Assembly (NCBI GenBank): GCA_033558025.1
Contig: JAUCEF010000018.1
Span: 3,162,001-3,226,000 of the forward strand
Origin: Phytophthora sp. 'mugwort'
Taxonomy: Eukaryota > Oomycota > Peronosporomycetes > Peronosporales > Peronosporaceae
DNA length: 64,000 nt
Direction of reading: 5' to 3'
Part shown: positions 10,770 to 22,679 of the stretch, one piece after another
How positions within the stretch are numbered: position 1 is the stretch's first letter
Layout: every line of letters begins with the position of its first letter
Made by a program: the position numbers and the translations under genes
Notes under the pieces: model-generated
Seen by the model: the letters and a program-made list of their open reading frames with translations, nothing else
What the model was told of the DNA's origin: nothing
The model's database searches: none

Positions 10770-11137
10770 GCGATATCCCTTACCGTTTCTTGACACCTGA
10801 GTCATTCCATAGAGACTGATCGTTTTGAGAACCGACGCGAATTGACAGCGAACGAAAGGCCCCTCGCAAGTCCACCACCGCCTGAGCGTTGACAGCTGCG
10901 TAGCTTTTTCTGCAGTACCATCCCTCGAAGTCGGCAGGACGGGCGGTGCGACCCAAAGTACCATAAAAAGAACAACCACACTAGGAAAGCCAGCGTAGCG
11001 AAAACAACCTTATCCACGAACCGTTTCATCCGGACTCGGCATGCATAGTGATGATTTTCCGAGTTCCACCAAAACTTTCATGGCTTCGTTGGTACAGTGT
11101 ACACCACGAGTGTGCGAGATGCCCAGTACTTGTCCTG
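10770..11137 (-). repeat. Repeat segment S, third copy (inverted), outside the palindrome
   Basis: Same 0.37 kb segment as 9337-9705, one base shorter because of a single-base deletion near 11017 (ACGAACCG against ACGAAACCG). It ends at the same boundary (caggacaagtactgggc on the minus strand) and is followed by unrelated C-rich DNA. Its presence shows that the S-hAT unit was tandemly repeated at least twice before or after the inversion. Confidence 0.8.
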
Positions 11138-11148
11138 CCGCCTCCGCC

Positions 11149-11163
11149 CCCCCCCCCCCCCCC
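11149..11163. repeat. Poly-C homopolymer tract
   Basis: Run of about 15 C bases immediately outside the third S copy. The DNA from 11164 to about 11745 contains only short ORFs with no recognisable domain. Confidence 0.9.
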
Positions 11164-11747
11164 TTTTGTGTCAGAGAGAACATACGCAAAGCTAAACGAT
11201 GCATAAATCCGAACTTAGCGTTATTGTGGGGCTTGATCGACCGCGTGGCAGATACGGCCCGGTTGTTCTCAAGAGAGGAAGAGCGATCGCAGCGTAGCAT
11301 CTTATAAACCACCTTGTGTGTGGCGCCATCAGAGCCCTCGCCACCGTCTTGGTCTGGAAGGTCGATACACTCACTCTCTCGCTGCCTTGGGGTTGTCCGT
11401 CTTCAGCAAATGCCACAGCTAACGGCAGCGCTGGCGATGACTACTGCCAGGAGGGCAGTAGTCTTTGCGTCCATCGAGTGCAAAAACGTTCTAGAACTCA
11501 GGACACATCGAGCTGACGTTCTGAAATTGCTGTTCTGATACCGCGATCAATCGAAAATAGTACAATGTGACAATGTCCGGCAGCCAATCAAAACTGGTAA
11601 TTGAGATCTGTTCGGACCCGCTCTACACTTTTGCCAGACCAAGATGGCTACTCAACTCCAATTCGGATTTAAGAAAAAATGAAAGCGAAACTTCGATTAG
11701 CGAAATTCATATTACGAACGAAATGCAGAGTGGCGAAAACCAAGAGC

Positions 11748-12870
11748 TCAGTAGGGCATGTCTTCCATGCGTTCAATAGCGACAACAGCATGCTGAAAAT
11801 GTAGCGCCATCGTGTTCACGAGCCGCAAGTCCTGTAGCTGATGCAAAGCTTCGCCACACACTCCAAAATCGCCATTCGTGCGGCCGCGGTCGTCCCGCGA
11901 GGACGAACAGCAATCAGCTCCTCGCGAGACAAGGCGATGCCAGCCATGATCTTGGCCTTGAGAACGCTGAAACAACCAATAGCATGAAATCGGTAGCCTG
12001 TTAGTCATCCATGCGTGCACAACAACAAAATTAAATTGCGGGTTACCTTCGATTGAGTTGCACATCGGGGAAAACGGCGCCAACCGCACGAGAACCAAAT
12101 CGTCGTGATCGACAATGCGCTCTTCCGTCTGGCTATGAGCGGGGGCGTTGTCGAGTACGACGACCATCTTCTTGCCTTGGAAGTGTTCGAGGTAGGTGAG
12201 CGAGGACTCGACCTTCTCGTAGATTTCATCGACGAAATTTGCATTGACATCCATCCGGATGCTGCTCCGTTTCCAGGTGATAATGCACCGCCCCAACTTC
12301 CGTCGAAACAGCACATTACACCCCAATTTGGCATCTTTAGATGAGAGGGGGGGGGAGGGGGTAACGCGACCGTCGCTCTCTCGCCGCCTTTAGCGCGCTC
12401 TTGCCTGCGCTTACAGTACACGTTATAATTGGTTTCATTGTAGTATACGATGAAGTATCCCCATCGATGTGCTTCCGCAGCGCTTTGGCAAATGTCATGC
12501 GCTTTGCCTTGTTAACCGCATTGTTGCATGTCACAAGCTTTATGCGGACCTAAACCATTAACACCGAATTCACCTGTACAGTAGTTTGCATATCTTACAT
12601 CATTACATGACAGATAAGCATACCTGTTTCGTGGTGTAAAACATGCCTATCAGCTTGCTGTTGATAGTCGTCATGCTCAGATCCACATCGAAGTCAAACC
12701 GAACCATTTCCGTCGTTGCGTTGAGGGTATACGTACAGTTATCGTTCAGGTACTCCTCGAAAGCAGCCTCAATTTTCGTAGTGCATTTGACGCAGGGACT
12801 TCACGCTCCTACACGAGGACGCAGCTCTACTCGCGCCGAGATGGGTGGGGGGACGAAGACGTCGGTCACT
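11748..12870 (-). pseudogene. Tc1/mariner-superfamily transposase, frameshifted
   Basis: On the minus strand the pieces are in transposase order. The helix-turn-helix region (VDLSMTTINSKLIGMFYTTKQ region) lies around 12630-12750. YFIVYYNETNYNVYCKR (first DDE region) is near 12430. MVVVLDNAPAHSQTEE (second catalytic Asp) and VLVRLAPFSPMCNSIEG (third acidic residue) lie at 12030-12170. The tail is at 11760-11960. The pieces lie in at least three frames, with a G-rich run at 12349-12360 at one break, so the gene is dead. The LDNAPAH and PxSPxxNxIE motifs are diagnostic of this superfamily. Confidence 0.82.
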
Positions 12871-14160
12871 CTCACTTCTCAACAACCTTCCTTTCGAGCA
12901 CCCTGCCCAAGCGACCCCCCCCTCTCCATCCCCACGATGCCAAGAGCCCCGCACCCCGTCGCCGCCCGAGTCCACCTGCTCGACTCTACCGCAGTGGCGG
13001 TGACTGCTCGTGCCCGCCCATAGCTAGCTGGAAAATCACGTGTCGCCGTTTTCGCGTGCGCGCCGAAGTTCCTGCCCAACCGTAACTGGTCTCGTTTCGC
13101 GCACACTCCCCACCCACCTTGCACAACGATTAAACCTCAGGGAGACGTTTACTCAACAAATTGTGAAGTGGCAGATACTCTAATGTTATTGTTGAGGTTG
13201 AAATCCGAAATTTTGTTAGTACTTTACCACATTGAAGTTGAGTAGCACCATCTTGTCGGGCAAAGGTGTAGTACTTGGACCGGGGCCTGAACAGCTTCCA
13301 TTTATCAGATTAAGCCCAAAACAACTTGCTTTTGTAATCAATAGGGAGCTAAGTTTTTTCTGTTGGGATCTTGACGTCCAATGGCATTAAATTATTTTGC
13401 ATTTGATGGGGACGAAACTAGGACTCAATACAATAATTCCTCATTTCTTTATTATTGTTTATTATTGATGCGTGTACCAGCTCGTGCATTTCGTTTCAGA
13501 CATCTAGATCTATATGACGACTCGATATTTAGGAAATGGAGCACAACATAAAACATTAGTTTCAAGGCAACCAACCGTACCAACTGCTAACACTCTCGTA
13601 CAACCTCAAGTAAATGTGTCACAGAGACGTTTTCCGAAAGAAATAAAGATGGTGATGGCAACTGTATTTATTACGCTGTGATTTGGACAGCGAGTTACAT
13701 GTAGAGTGAAATTTACTAAATATAACTGAGCAACTATCACGCTTTCGCAAAGGATTGGCGAATCGATCGACACAGATCCACCATTATTGGAGGTGTATTA
13801 TATTAGTAGCGCGAGCAGACCGACGTCGATGGTCCCGGCGAGATCATTTTCCACCGAGCGAACCATTTTAAGTAGGGAAAATGTCAATATGTGTATGAGC
13901 TGAAAACGCTTTGGCAGAAGCGGCTAACGTGCGTCAGTTGTGTAGACCACTTCGCAAGTATTGACAGTACGTGTGTATGGTGTCAAGCCCGTCGTAGTGT
14001 GTATGTTTCAGTGGCAACAGAGGCACCAAGTGTATGTGCATCGAAGTGATTTGATAAAGAGATCTCCAAAAGCGGGTTATGACCCAAACCCCTCAAAACC
14101 CGGTGTTCATGAGGTTTCTACCCGTCGGAACGCACCGGTTTCCTGAACTTTAACATGCCA
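12871..14160. other. Intergenic DNA, no gene seen
   Basis: From 12871 to about 13130 the DNA is C/G-rich with overlapping ORFs that show no domain. From 13130 to 14160 it is AT-richer, with stop codons in all frames at short intervals. I see no coding, RNA or terminal-repeat signature. Confidence 0.4.
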
Positions 14161-14189
14161 GTGACGGATATTCCGACTGAGGGACAGCT

Positions 14190-15400
14190 ATGAACGGTGA
14201 CGTCGACGGTATCGGAGAGATCAGCGACTCTAGCGACTCGGAGGCTCTTCGGGTAGGCATGGTTTTCGAGACTGCAACGCTTGCCTTGCACGCTGTCCAA
14301 AACTACACACTTGCTCAGGGGCGAGCTGTCAATATGAGAAGCAGCCGCAGTGGTATGCACCGATTTATCGGTTGTACTTCAAATGACTGCAACTTTGGGG
14401 TACCTTGGTATACTTCTTTAATCGACGATGAGCGCGTGAACTGTGTCTCTAGTGCCAATCCTATTAGACGTCAAATTGCTGGGGTTCCTACCTTTGTAAG
14501 TGCTGTTCGTGCTGATTGCACCATATCGACAGCATCACTGACGGCTCAGATTCAGGCTCGCGTACTCGTCACTGTCTTCTCCTGCCGTTATCACTCCCTG
14601 CTCGATACACAGCCTCCTTCTTGTGAATCGGGAGCTCGCCTGCTATGCTCGGCATGCATGGAGACCAGAGCAGGCTCGTCGCCAGGGTTGCCGACGTAAG
14701 ATCCGGTAGGTTCATCGCGCTGCAAGCTCATCCGCCCCCTTGCGCGACTCGATTGCAGTGCTGGCCACTCGCAAGACCTTCGGCCTCATCTACTGCACCC
14801 CCTCGCTAGTGAGCCAAGGTTTCGGAACGGCGTGGCCTTCATCGCACAAGAGCGGTATACTCTGGCGGAGTCTCGGACAGGGGCACGGCGGGACATGTAC
14901 CGCTTCAGGCGAGACTTTGGTCGATAGTAGCCGACCTTAATGCGTCGGGCAGCGTCCGAACGGCGCTCGTGCTCCGTGTACAGAGGTATTGCCTCCTTCA
15001 CTGACACTCGGGTCATTGCAAGCTCCCCTTAAGTCGCAGTGGTGACCTCTGCTGCTTCAGCCTGCTAGGGGCGTGTCCTCCACGACTCGATCCGCACCGT
15101 TGTACACCGGCTTTTGACCACGGGAACCGGTTATTACCTAAACATGTGTCAGTACGTGTGTGTGCAGCAAACGCTGGCAGACTGCTGTCCCGCTGCCTCT
15201 CTTGCACCGCTTTCGCAACACCAAGTACCACTGGCTGCGTGAGAAAGAAGCACTGGATAAGGTTCAAGTCCAGTACCGCTCAACAAATGAAATGGTCGAT
15301 GACCATTTTGCGAACCGCTTGGATCGGACAAGCTCGAGTATTTTTGAAACGCTCATCGAGTGGGAGTGTTAGGCGCTTAAGAGCGAGCGACGAACGAAGC
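14190..15400 (+). pseudogene. Probable MULE-type transposase N-terminal relic
   Basis: The ATG-started ORF 14190-14699 opens with an acidic stretch, then GMVFETATLALHAVQNYTLA followed by a Ser/Arg segment and CTSNDCNFGV. This resembles the FAR1/MuDR N-terminal DNA-binding module ('F.....AL..V..YA...G' then C..C). After a stop, degenerate sequence continues to about 15400, including a 70-aa piece ending HFANRLDRTSSSIFETLIEW. Frames change several times. Assignment to MULE is by pattern only; the catalytic domain is not recognisable here. Confidence 0.45.
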
Positions 15401-16628
15401 TGATCACAGTAGTATTAACTAAGGCGCGCAGTGGCGACGAAGGTGCATGACCAGTAAAGACCTTACAGATTGAAGTCAGGCACCACCTCGGGCCATTTTG
15501 GAAGAATCCCATTATCGGCAGCTTGGCAGCCAATCGTGTGGCACCACCGATGCTGATGACTACATGTAGGATAATTGCAGCAGAGCAGTAGAAGGTTGTC
15601 TCCGTTTGTTTGTAGGTTTTGCTCCATATCAATCACTTCCGACTTACCTTCTACTTCACAAGCCTCTAGCACCGTCTGACGTTCTCCTCATGTGCGTTGC
15701 TGCCCACTTCCACGGCACCAAGTCCTTTTTAATAGACTCTTAAGCAACACGCTAGACCTGAGTGACGACCGACTTATTATGCTACAGGAACACACGGCTG
15801 GCGACGGCAACGATACCATGTTAACGTAAAGAACCGTTTGTCATCATCGCCTTCATCATGCCCATGATAACCTCTATAGAAGCATATATTAGCATATACA
15901 TATGGATACGAAGAAGAATGATACGGTTACACTAGATTAATTCTTAAAATTAAGATTATAAAAAATTACGACAAACAAAAACCATAAGCATAAACTAGAG
16001 CGAAGCAACTCCATCCACCGCTCTCTGATACCGATCATGTTCTGAAAAGTAGACGTGGCCATGCTGCTATCGCATGCACGTTTGATCGAGTTTGGAGTCG
16101 CAAGTTGCTTGCTTGCATGTTTCTCTCGGGTATTCAGTCGCGCTTAACAACAAGATAGTGTCATCTCCTTTTCTTCCGCATCGCTCATTGTCGAGCTCTC
16201 CGACCTCGACTTCTTGCTAGATACGAATGAAGTCACGATCAGCTCCACCGATATCGGTCAGCTGGGTTCTTCCCTTGAGCGGCCTTGAAAAGGCCGCACT
16301 GTGTATCTGATAGAATTCGTAGACACAGCCGACATGTAGGCGATCCTTTGAACTCGGAACTCGGGTTTTCGCGTCCCACATGGTCAGATGAAAGGTATAT
16401 TATTGTTTCTGTGCTGGTCCACAAGCTTCAGTGTCTGGAGTTGTACCTTGGTCGTTGGCGTTCACGCACGTTAAGCAGGTTTCTTTGTTGTTTAACATGC
16501 CCTTAGATTAGCGCATGCACATCCACGCACAGACGCTCACAGAGGCATCAGGGTTTCATCGCCTTCTAAAACGGTGCAGCTCAGTGAAGAAGTCATCGCG
16601 TTCTTACGCATCCTAAGCACCCAAGTCG
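15401..16628. other. Repeat-derived DNA without a recognisable gene
   Basis: A minus-strand ORF at 15463-15672 has clustered Cys/His (LLLLCCNYPTCSHQHRWCH), which could be a zinc-binding scrap of a transposase, but no family is clear. The rest (15700-16628) shows only short ORFs and AT-rich DNA around 15880-15990. Confidence 0.3.
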
Positions 16629-18498
16629 GGGTCCAGGTTTGGGATAATGCGTCCCGAATACGCGCCCAAACCCAAAAATTTCTGTACCAAATATGTACTT
16701 TATATGTTCGCTTTGGGATCAATTTTAGACAAGAATAACCGGACCAGCACTAGTTCAAGAGTATAGTGTCCCAAAATAAGCAAAACAAATTGCAACTTAA
16801 GCGCAACATTTGTGAAAATTAAATTTGAACAGCCGTTTCCACCAAGAACATTCGTTTCTGGTGGCACGCAGCACGTCACACACAGCAAGTCAGACCGCAT
16901 CTTTAGTGATGAAGCACAACGGCTTCACATACTTCGTCAAGAGCAGATACAACGGCACTGCATACTATGTATAGAGTCACTTCCACTCTGCGAGCTGTCC
17001 CTCTCGTCTAAACGTTAAGTCAGACGGTACTATCGCAGAATCCAACACTCACTCATGCACACGACCTGCGGAGGTCGTAGTGGAAGCCACCGAGGAGATG
17101 CATGAGGTCATGGAGTCGATGACTACCTCCTACATGGCCCCAACTCCTTCCCGTGTTTGGAAGGGGGCGGTCGCGCACCTTCGTCGTAAGCACGGCGCTG
17201 ACGCAAGCTCCGCTATATGCCCCGTGACACGGCCGTGTCGTTCATCAAAAACTTGCGGAAAGAGCTGACGGTGGTGAAGTTTTTCGTGCTATCGAGATGG
17301 AGCCTACGGTATTCATGTCTCCAAATGATGAACGACCGTTTTTGCAATTTCTCTACGTGTACGCGAAGGCTGGTACAATGAAGCGCATGATTGGATTTGC
17401 CCATCCCTACCTGCTACGTCTGCTCAAGTATCCCAAGAACCCGCTCTTTATCGACGGCACGTTCAAGGTTTGACCGAAGCCGTTTTCCCAGCTCGCTATT
17501 GTAATGGGCTACGATCCCGCCTACGATCTCTGCCTGCCCACCTTCTACGTGCTGCTTCCGGGCAAGCACCAAGGAACGTATTGGCACCTACTGGACAATG
17601 TCATCATGCAATGTGACATCCAAATTGACCCTCGCTATGTCACCTGTGACTTTGAGCTTGGCCTATTAGGCGCTGTACGCCAGCAATTCATGGGTGCCCC
17701 TATCGTAGGATGCCTCTTCCACTGGAAGCAGGAGCGACGGCGTAAGTTGATTGACCTGCGCATTCCCACGGATACGGTAAGTCACGTCATGAGATCTGGC
17801 GTGATAGATGTGCCGACAGTCATTCCGACTAATGAAATCGTCGAAAAGGGCATATCGTTCGTCCGCAGTCGCATTGATGAGTCGGGCCACCGTGTCAAAT
17901 GGTACACGTTCTCGCGCTACTTCAACCGTACATGAATGCACAATTACGATCCAGCGATGTGGAACGTCAACAGGATTGCGGAGACCACCGACATCGTAAA
18001 CCGCACGAACAATGCGCTCGAGCGGTTCAACAGAGACCTCAACGAGTCTTTCACCTCGCACCATCCTAATTTACTGGCGTTTATGGCTGTGATAAAGGAG
18101 AAGTCGAAGAGCTATGTCGATTTTATTGAGAACATCCGACACAACCGCCAACGAGCTCCAGAGCACGGCAATCTCGTTAGCGTGACGATCCCTAACGAGT
18201 ATCAACGCTTTTGTGAAGATCTGGGCCAAGATTAGTACGCTTGTACAATTAGCAAAACGCTGCTAGAGTTTTAATTAAACAAACTCTGAATTCTGTCCCA
18301 AATTTGTCCCGAACAGGCTGCTCCCAAATATGCGTCCAACGCCTCGTTCCCGAAACGTCTCCAAAAGCTCGACTAAAAAATTACTCCGGTGGGGAGGGAG
18401 GCTTATTATGTCCCAAAACCGTAACCAAGACCTTAATGTATTTGAAAAAAATGGGCTTGGGCGCGTATTTGGGACGCATTCTCAGCTACCGGGGTCCA
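16629..18498 (+). mobile_element. MULE transposon with terminal inverted repeats and a nearly continuous transposase
   Basis: Inverted repeats bound the element. The left end reads aatgcgtcccgaatacgcgc followed by ccaaaccca. The right end (18448-18485, reverse complement) reads the same with two changes. Inside, the + strand codes for a MULE transposase from 17080 to 18235: LLKYPKNPLFIDGTFK (first catalytic Asp), YVLLPGKHQGTYWHLLDNVI, YVTCDFELGLLGAVRQQF (second Asp) and GCLFHWKQERRRK. The C-terminal part has RTNNALERFNRDLNESF. Two in-frame stops (TGA at about 17472 and 17933) and a frame change near 17230 disable it; the rest of the reading frame is well preserved, so the element died recently. 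Confidence 0.78.
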
Positions 18499-19389
18499 TC
18501 GCTTCCAATATCTTGAACAAGGTCGTCATCGGCTTCGTTTGCTTAAGTCTGTGATGCAACTTAGTGCTGACTTTTTGTCACCTTTGTTCCCATGTTCATG
18601 AACATTCGTCAGCTAATCTTTGCGCGATGACATTAATGGCGTTCGGAGCGTCGGCCGGTCATCATGTGTATCGTCGAGCGCCAGCATTGCGTGCTTGACA
18701 CTAGAATATTTACATTTATCGGGATTGGGCGCCGCTCGTGACGTGATAATTAAAATAATTTCAGTTGTTATCGATTAAATTTGTGCTACAAGTTAAACTG
18801 GATCGACCAGCGCAGGCGTGAGATTTGACCTCGTTGCAAAACGTTACCTTTGGAGGGTGTGGTGCAATTACTAGCGGGGACGGGGAGGGGGGGGGGGGGG
18901 CGGGGGGGGGGGTACTCGGCAGCTTGAACCTGTCATCCCATATTCGCTATTCTCGCCATCAAGTTGTATTACAAACGAAGCCGAATGGAAGGACCGGGCT
19001 GCGTGGGGCCTATCATACTCTGACCAGCTAAAACAGAGGAAAATAGAATCTTGAGTGCTATGACACATTATGGCGACTTCGAAATCGCACACACCGATCA
19101 TGAATGATCTAGCACTTTTCAATTCGGGATGTGTTGACCAAGCTCGCATATGTTAGTAGCGAAGCATATTACATACTAAAATTCGGGTGTAGAAGAGGCT
19201 AATGCGGGCTTGGAGACAGTCAGACTAAGTTGTACACATTTTGCCCACACATGGTGAACCGAAAATGACCACATTCGGATCGCGACGTTCCAGATGGAGC
19301 TTTAGCGAATCTATTGGAAGTAGCGCGGCAACAAGATTCATGCAATGTAGCGTAGTCGTTCCTTATTTGAAATTTGTATGATATCCCAC
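18499..19389. other. Intergenic DNA with a poly-G tract
   Basis: No gene recognised. A nearly pure G run lies at 18882-18912, interrupted only by single A or C bases. A minus-strand ORF crossing it encodes only a proline run from the homopolymer and is not credible as a gene. Confidence 0.5.
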
Positions 19390-19770
19390 ATATATTTTGG
19401 AGCAGTCAGCCAGCCTGCACAATGAACTAATGAAAAAATACGATTTTGATTTTCATGCAAGAAAGCGAGTAACTAAATATATTAATTCAATCCACAGATA
19501 CATACGTGCTTCATCGTTTCTAGCTAGCATACCGAATATTGTGTCTACATTCCAAATGAACGTCATGGCGTCAAAAGTTAAGAAATGTTTCAGGGTTGTT
19601 CGTCGAAGGATCCCGCTAAACTTGATTGCGCGTTCACGGTGCACGAAGTCCAGGGACTTACTTGCGATCACGTTGCATTCCATTCCCAAGCTGGCCTTTT
19701 GTTGCCTTGGTATAATTCGCTTTATTAGGGGTTAGCCATCCCGATGATATAATTCTAGCATTTCCTGTTA
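19390..19770 (+). pseudogene. PIF1/Helitron-type helicase fragment (C-terminal motif VI region)
   Basis: Around 19625-19770 one + frame reads FTVHEVQGLTCDHVAFHSQA. After a frame change come residues matching the usual 'GQAYVALSRV..PDDI' continuation (SHPDDIILAFPV). The 'T(V/I)HKxQGxT' phrase is helicase motif VI of PIF1-like and Helitron helicases. The remaining helicase motifs are absent, so it is a scrap, probably left by a Helitron or a captured PIF1 gene. Confidence 0.55.
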
Positions 19771-20450
19771 GAGTGAAACTGCTGAGATGTCCACTAAAAC
19801 AAATATTTAAGTTTATAAATTGCTAGTGGGAGAAATTGTTAAGCAAACAGAGAATAGCGCTCGAGTAGCAATTAAAAACACGAGAAGAATAGCTGTAGAT
19901 TATAACTAGACAGATCAAATATAAATTTTCTAGATCAGAATCATCTGGTCACTTCAGGGGTAGTTTGCTTACGTTCTAGATGAAGGTCCTGTACGAACAC
20001 CGACGTCATCGTCAAGCGATTATAAGTCATAAACGACATACCACATTCGCCTTTTCCCTGTGCTCGCAGGAGGGTAAGCCGGCGCATAACCGCAAGAGAA
20101 GCTTGTGAACACACTACGGCATAAAATTCGCGAAAATCTAGCGAACCGTTCACTACTTCTCCGGCCCGCTTCAAAATGCCAACTAGGATTATTTAAAAGT
20201 CATACATACTGCATTTTCTCACATGATTGGATAAAAATACTAAAAGCGAACGCTTGGTCCCAGTCCGCTAATTCGCTGGCTGGTAGAGACTAACTCGCCG
20301 CAAGTCGCACAATATCCATCCTGCTTTCCTCGCGCCCCCTGGCATAACGCACAAGATGCCTAGAGCCCCAGGGCAAGCCGATGTATTGCCTGCTACACGC
20401 CTACGTGTCACCATTCTTCTCACCGAGCGCGTTGTTCCCGGTAGACTCCT
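19771..20450. other. Intergenic DNA, nothing recognised
   Basis: Only short ORFs without domains; AT-rich near 19790-19930. Confidence 0.5.
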
Positions 20451-20453
20451 GCG

Positions 20454-20833
20454 ATGAGCGATCCGTGCAGCCCGGACAGAATTCTCACTTGCCACAAGAC
20501 GGTGAAAAAGATTTGGGATGCTCGTGTTGACGTGGCGATCATGGCAGCTTCGAGGCGATTGCAGCCAAACATGGCCGTCGTTTGTCGCCTAGAGAGGTGG
20601 CGGGACGTATCCAAGCGGTCCCGCTTTGCCAACGCCAAACGCAGCGAGCACTGGCTGCTGCGCTAGGGATTCTTCGCTCTACTCTACAGCGCCATCTTAG
20701 CGATGGCACGCTTCGCTTCACGTCGTCTTGCATAAAGCCGACGCTCACTACTGCGCACAAGTTGAAACTCCTTCAATTAATGTTGTCGCATGTGGACATT
20801 CCGCTAGGTATTGTACTGATATTGATATTTTAA
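20454..20833 (+). pseudogene. Mariner-like transposase N-terminal (HTH) fragment
   Basis: A + strand frame reads AAIAAKHGRRLSPREVAGRI and then RQTQRALAAALGILRSTLQR with HLSDGTLRFTSSCIKPTLT. This is the paired helix-turn-helix pattern ('R.sl..A.gvp.tTl.RhL..g.l....s.lKP.Lt') of oomycete mariner-like transposases. It stops at an AT-rich break at 20833 and no catalytic domain follows on this strand. Confidence 0.6.
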
Positions 20834-21289
20834 TCAATTATAATTGATATGAGACTAGTTAATCTTGTTAAATAATTTTCTGTCGTCATATAGGTACTCG
20901 TGTTTCTTGAATGACAAGTTCCCATTAGAACTGCTGGGGCCAGTGCCAGCCGGATACCATTGACGACGTAGGTAAGTCGTTAGCCGAGATGCAACCCGAC
21001 CAATACCGATATGATGGCATGCTATGAGATATTCGTTCGAGTTGAGATCTCAAAGCTTATGACGGGCTTAAATTATTCTGCAATGACGCAAGTATTCCTC
21101 CGGCCCAGTTCAAAATGCTGCGTTCACATAGTGAGCAATACATCCGGAACTAGAACTCGTAGAGTGAGTCCTCTAGACACAAAGCCATCACCGCAAAGCC
21201 CTCGAAACTCCGCAGATATACGCATATTTTTTTTAGTTGCCTACACATCAGCCTCGAAAAGATCGCTTTCCTCAAAGTCAGCACTTTCA

Positions 21290-21349
21290 CATGGTCATCA
21301 GTTCTTTTTCATGGTCATCAGTTCTTTTTCATGGTCATCAGTTCTTTCT
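21290..21349 (+). repeat. Short tandem repeat, three units of 20 bp
   Basis: Three consecutive copies of catggtcatcagttcttttt, the last with one change. The stretch from 20834 to 21580 otherwise holds no recognisable gene. Confidence 0.9.
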
Positions 21350-21589
21350 TCGTTCGCAGTTTAGTCAGATTCTAGCGATATTTAACCAAATTTAAGCACA
21401 ATGGTTGGCAATGTTTTGGGTGCGTTCCCACCAGGTATTGTGGAGGAAAGGTGCTACACGTTGGAAGAGATCGACGTAAGGTTTATTGTTGAAATCCAGG
21501 TAATAAGCGCCGACCAACAATCGAAGTTGACCAATCATCGAGTAATGAATTATGCTAATAATTAAGCGACCAAACAGATGAAATTATCA

Positions 21590-22660
21590 CTTCAACTTAG
21601 GCGTACAACTGCATGTAGCCGCTCATCATGGCGTCCCTTGCCATTGCCACGGACACTGGCATTCTTCCAAACGGCCAACGTGTCTACCAACAATCGGAAT
21701 ATTGAATTCATTACTCCCGCCGCTCCGCAGGATAGACTCCATCACTTTTTGAAGGGTGATAAAACCCTTGTCGAGTGTCTACCACCTCTGCTCCTCAAAT
21801 GCCACTTTAACATCAGCGATGAGGCTGTCCGTTTCGTAGGTAGCTTTTTACCATATTGCAACGCTTAAATGGAAGCAAGGTAGCCCAAATCCAGTACATT
21901 TAGATCGGGAGACCGAGGTGGTTGGCATCGCATCATGTTTTTCCAGCCATCAACTCTTCCTGCTTCCTCAAGTTCAACGTCGTTTTCGAGTACGTGTGGA
22001 CCCGCATTGCCCTGCTGGACAAACACAGTAGAACCTCCGCAAACAACAAAAAAATAATTAATTAGTCAGCTCGATTAAAAAGGAGGGGGGGAAACAATTA
22101 CATGGCATCTTGGCTCGAATAACAGGAAAACGTTTTTCGACAAGGAACTTGCATTAAACAGACCTTGTCATTGATACGCTTTTCGTAATCATGGCTCCCT
22201 TAGGTCGGTTCACGGAGGTGCGACGAGCCTCCGTATGTCCACAATAGGCCAGACGCCCAACTTACCATTAAGTACTGTTTCCGTTGACAACCGTAGCGAG
22301 GGCGCGCAACCGCAGCCAGAAACATTATCTTACCGATATAGCTCTTGTTCGGTAGGGTAACTGTTATACATCTGTCAGATAATATTTCGCTTTCCCTTTG
22401 TATAGAGGTTAAACCACTTCGCATCGACATGTACGGCGTCATACGTGATGAATGCGGTACTTTCGGCGTCACGAAATCGGTGCCTGGAAAACATAGTTAT
22501 TTTAGTTTTTATAACTAGTAACGGAGCATATCAAACGCGTTGGCTACCCCCAGCTACGGCTATGCTGTTGTACTTATGGATGCGAGCGTGCTCCGTCGGG
22601 TTCCTCAGGGGGTCGACATTCTTCAACGGCTTCGCCATTGCATTCTGAAGTCCGCAACCG
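21590..22660 (-). pseudogene. Mariner-like transposase, C-terminal two thirds, degenerate
   Basis: On the minus strand, around 22445, a frame reads VHVDAKWFNLYTKGKRN, the first catalytic Asp region ('VHVDEKWF'). Then comes IGKIMFLAAVARPRYG. Near 22010-21900 lie VQQGNAGPHVLENDVE (second Asp; usually QQDNARPH) and CQPPRSPDLNVLDLGYLAS (third Asp, 'QPxxSPDxNxxDLG'). The pieces are separated by stops and frame changes and by an AT-rich patch near 22040-22100. Two catalytic motifs carry substitutions, consistent with a dead element. Confidence 0.75.
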
Positions 22661-22679
22661 AGTGAACACTCGCTGACGT

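Noticed and set aside
18871..19149. Minus-strand ORF with a polyproline tail
   Set aside because: The prolines come from translating a G homopolymer, and the rest has no domain.
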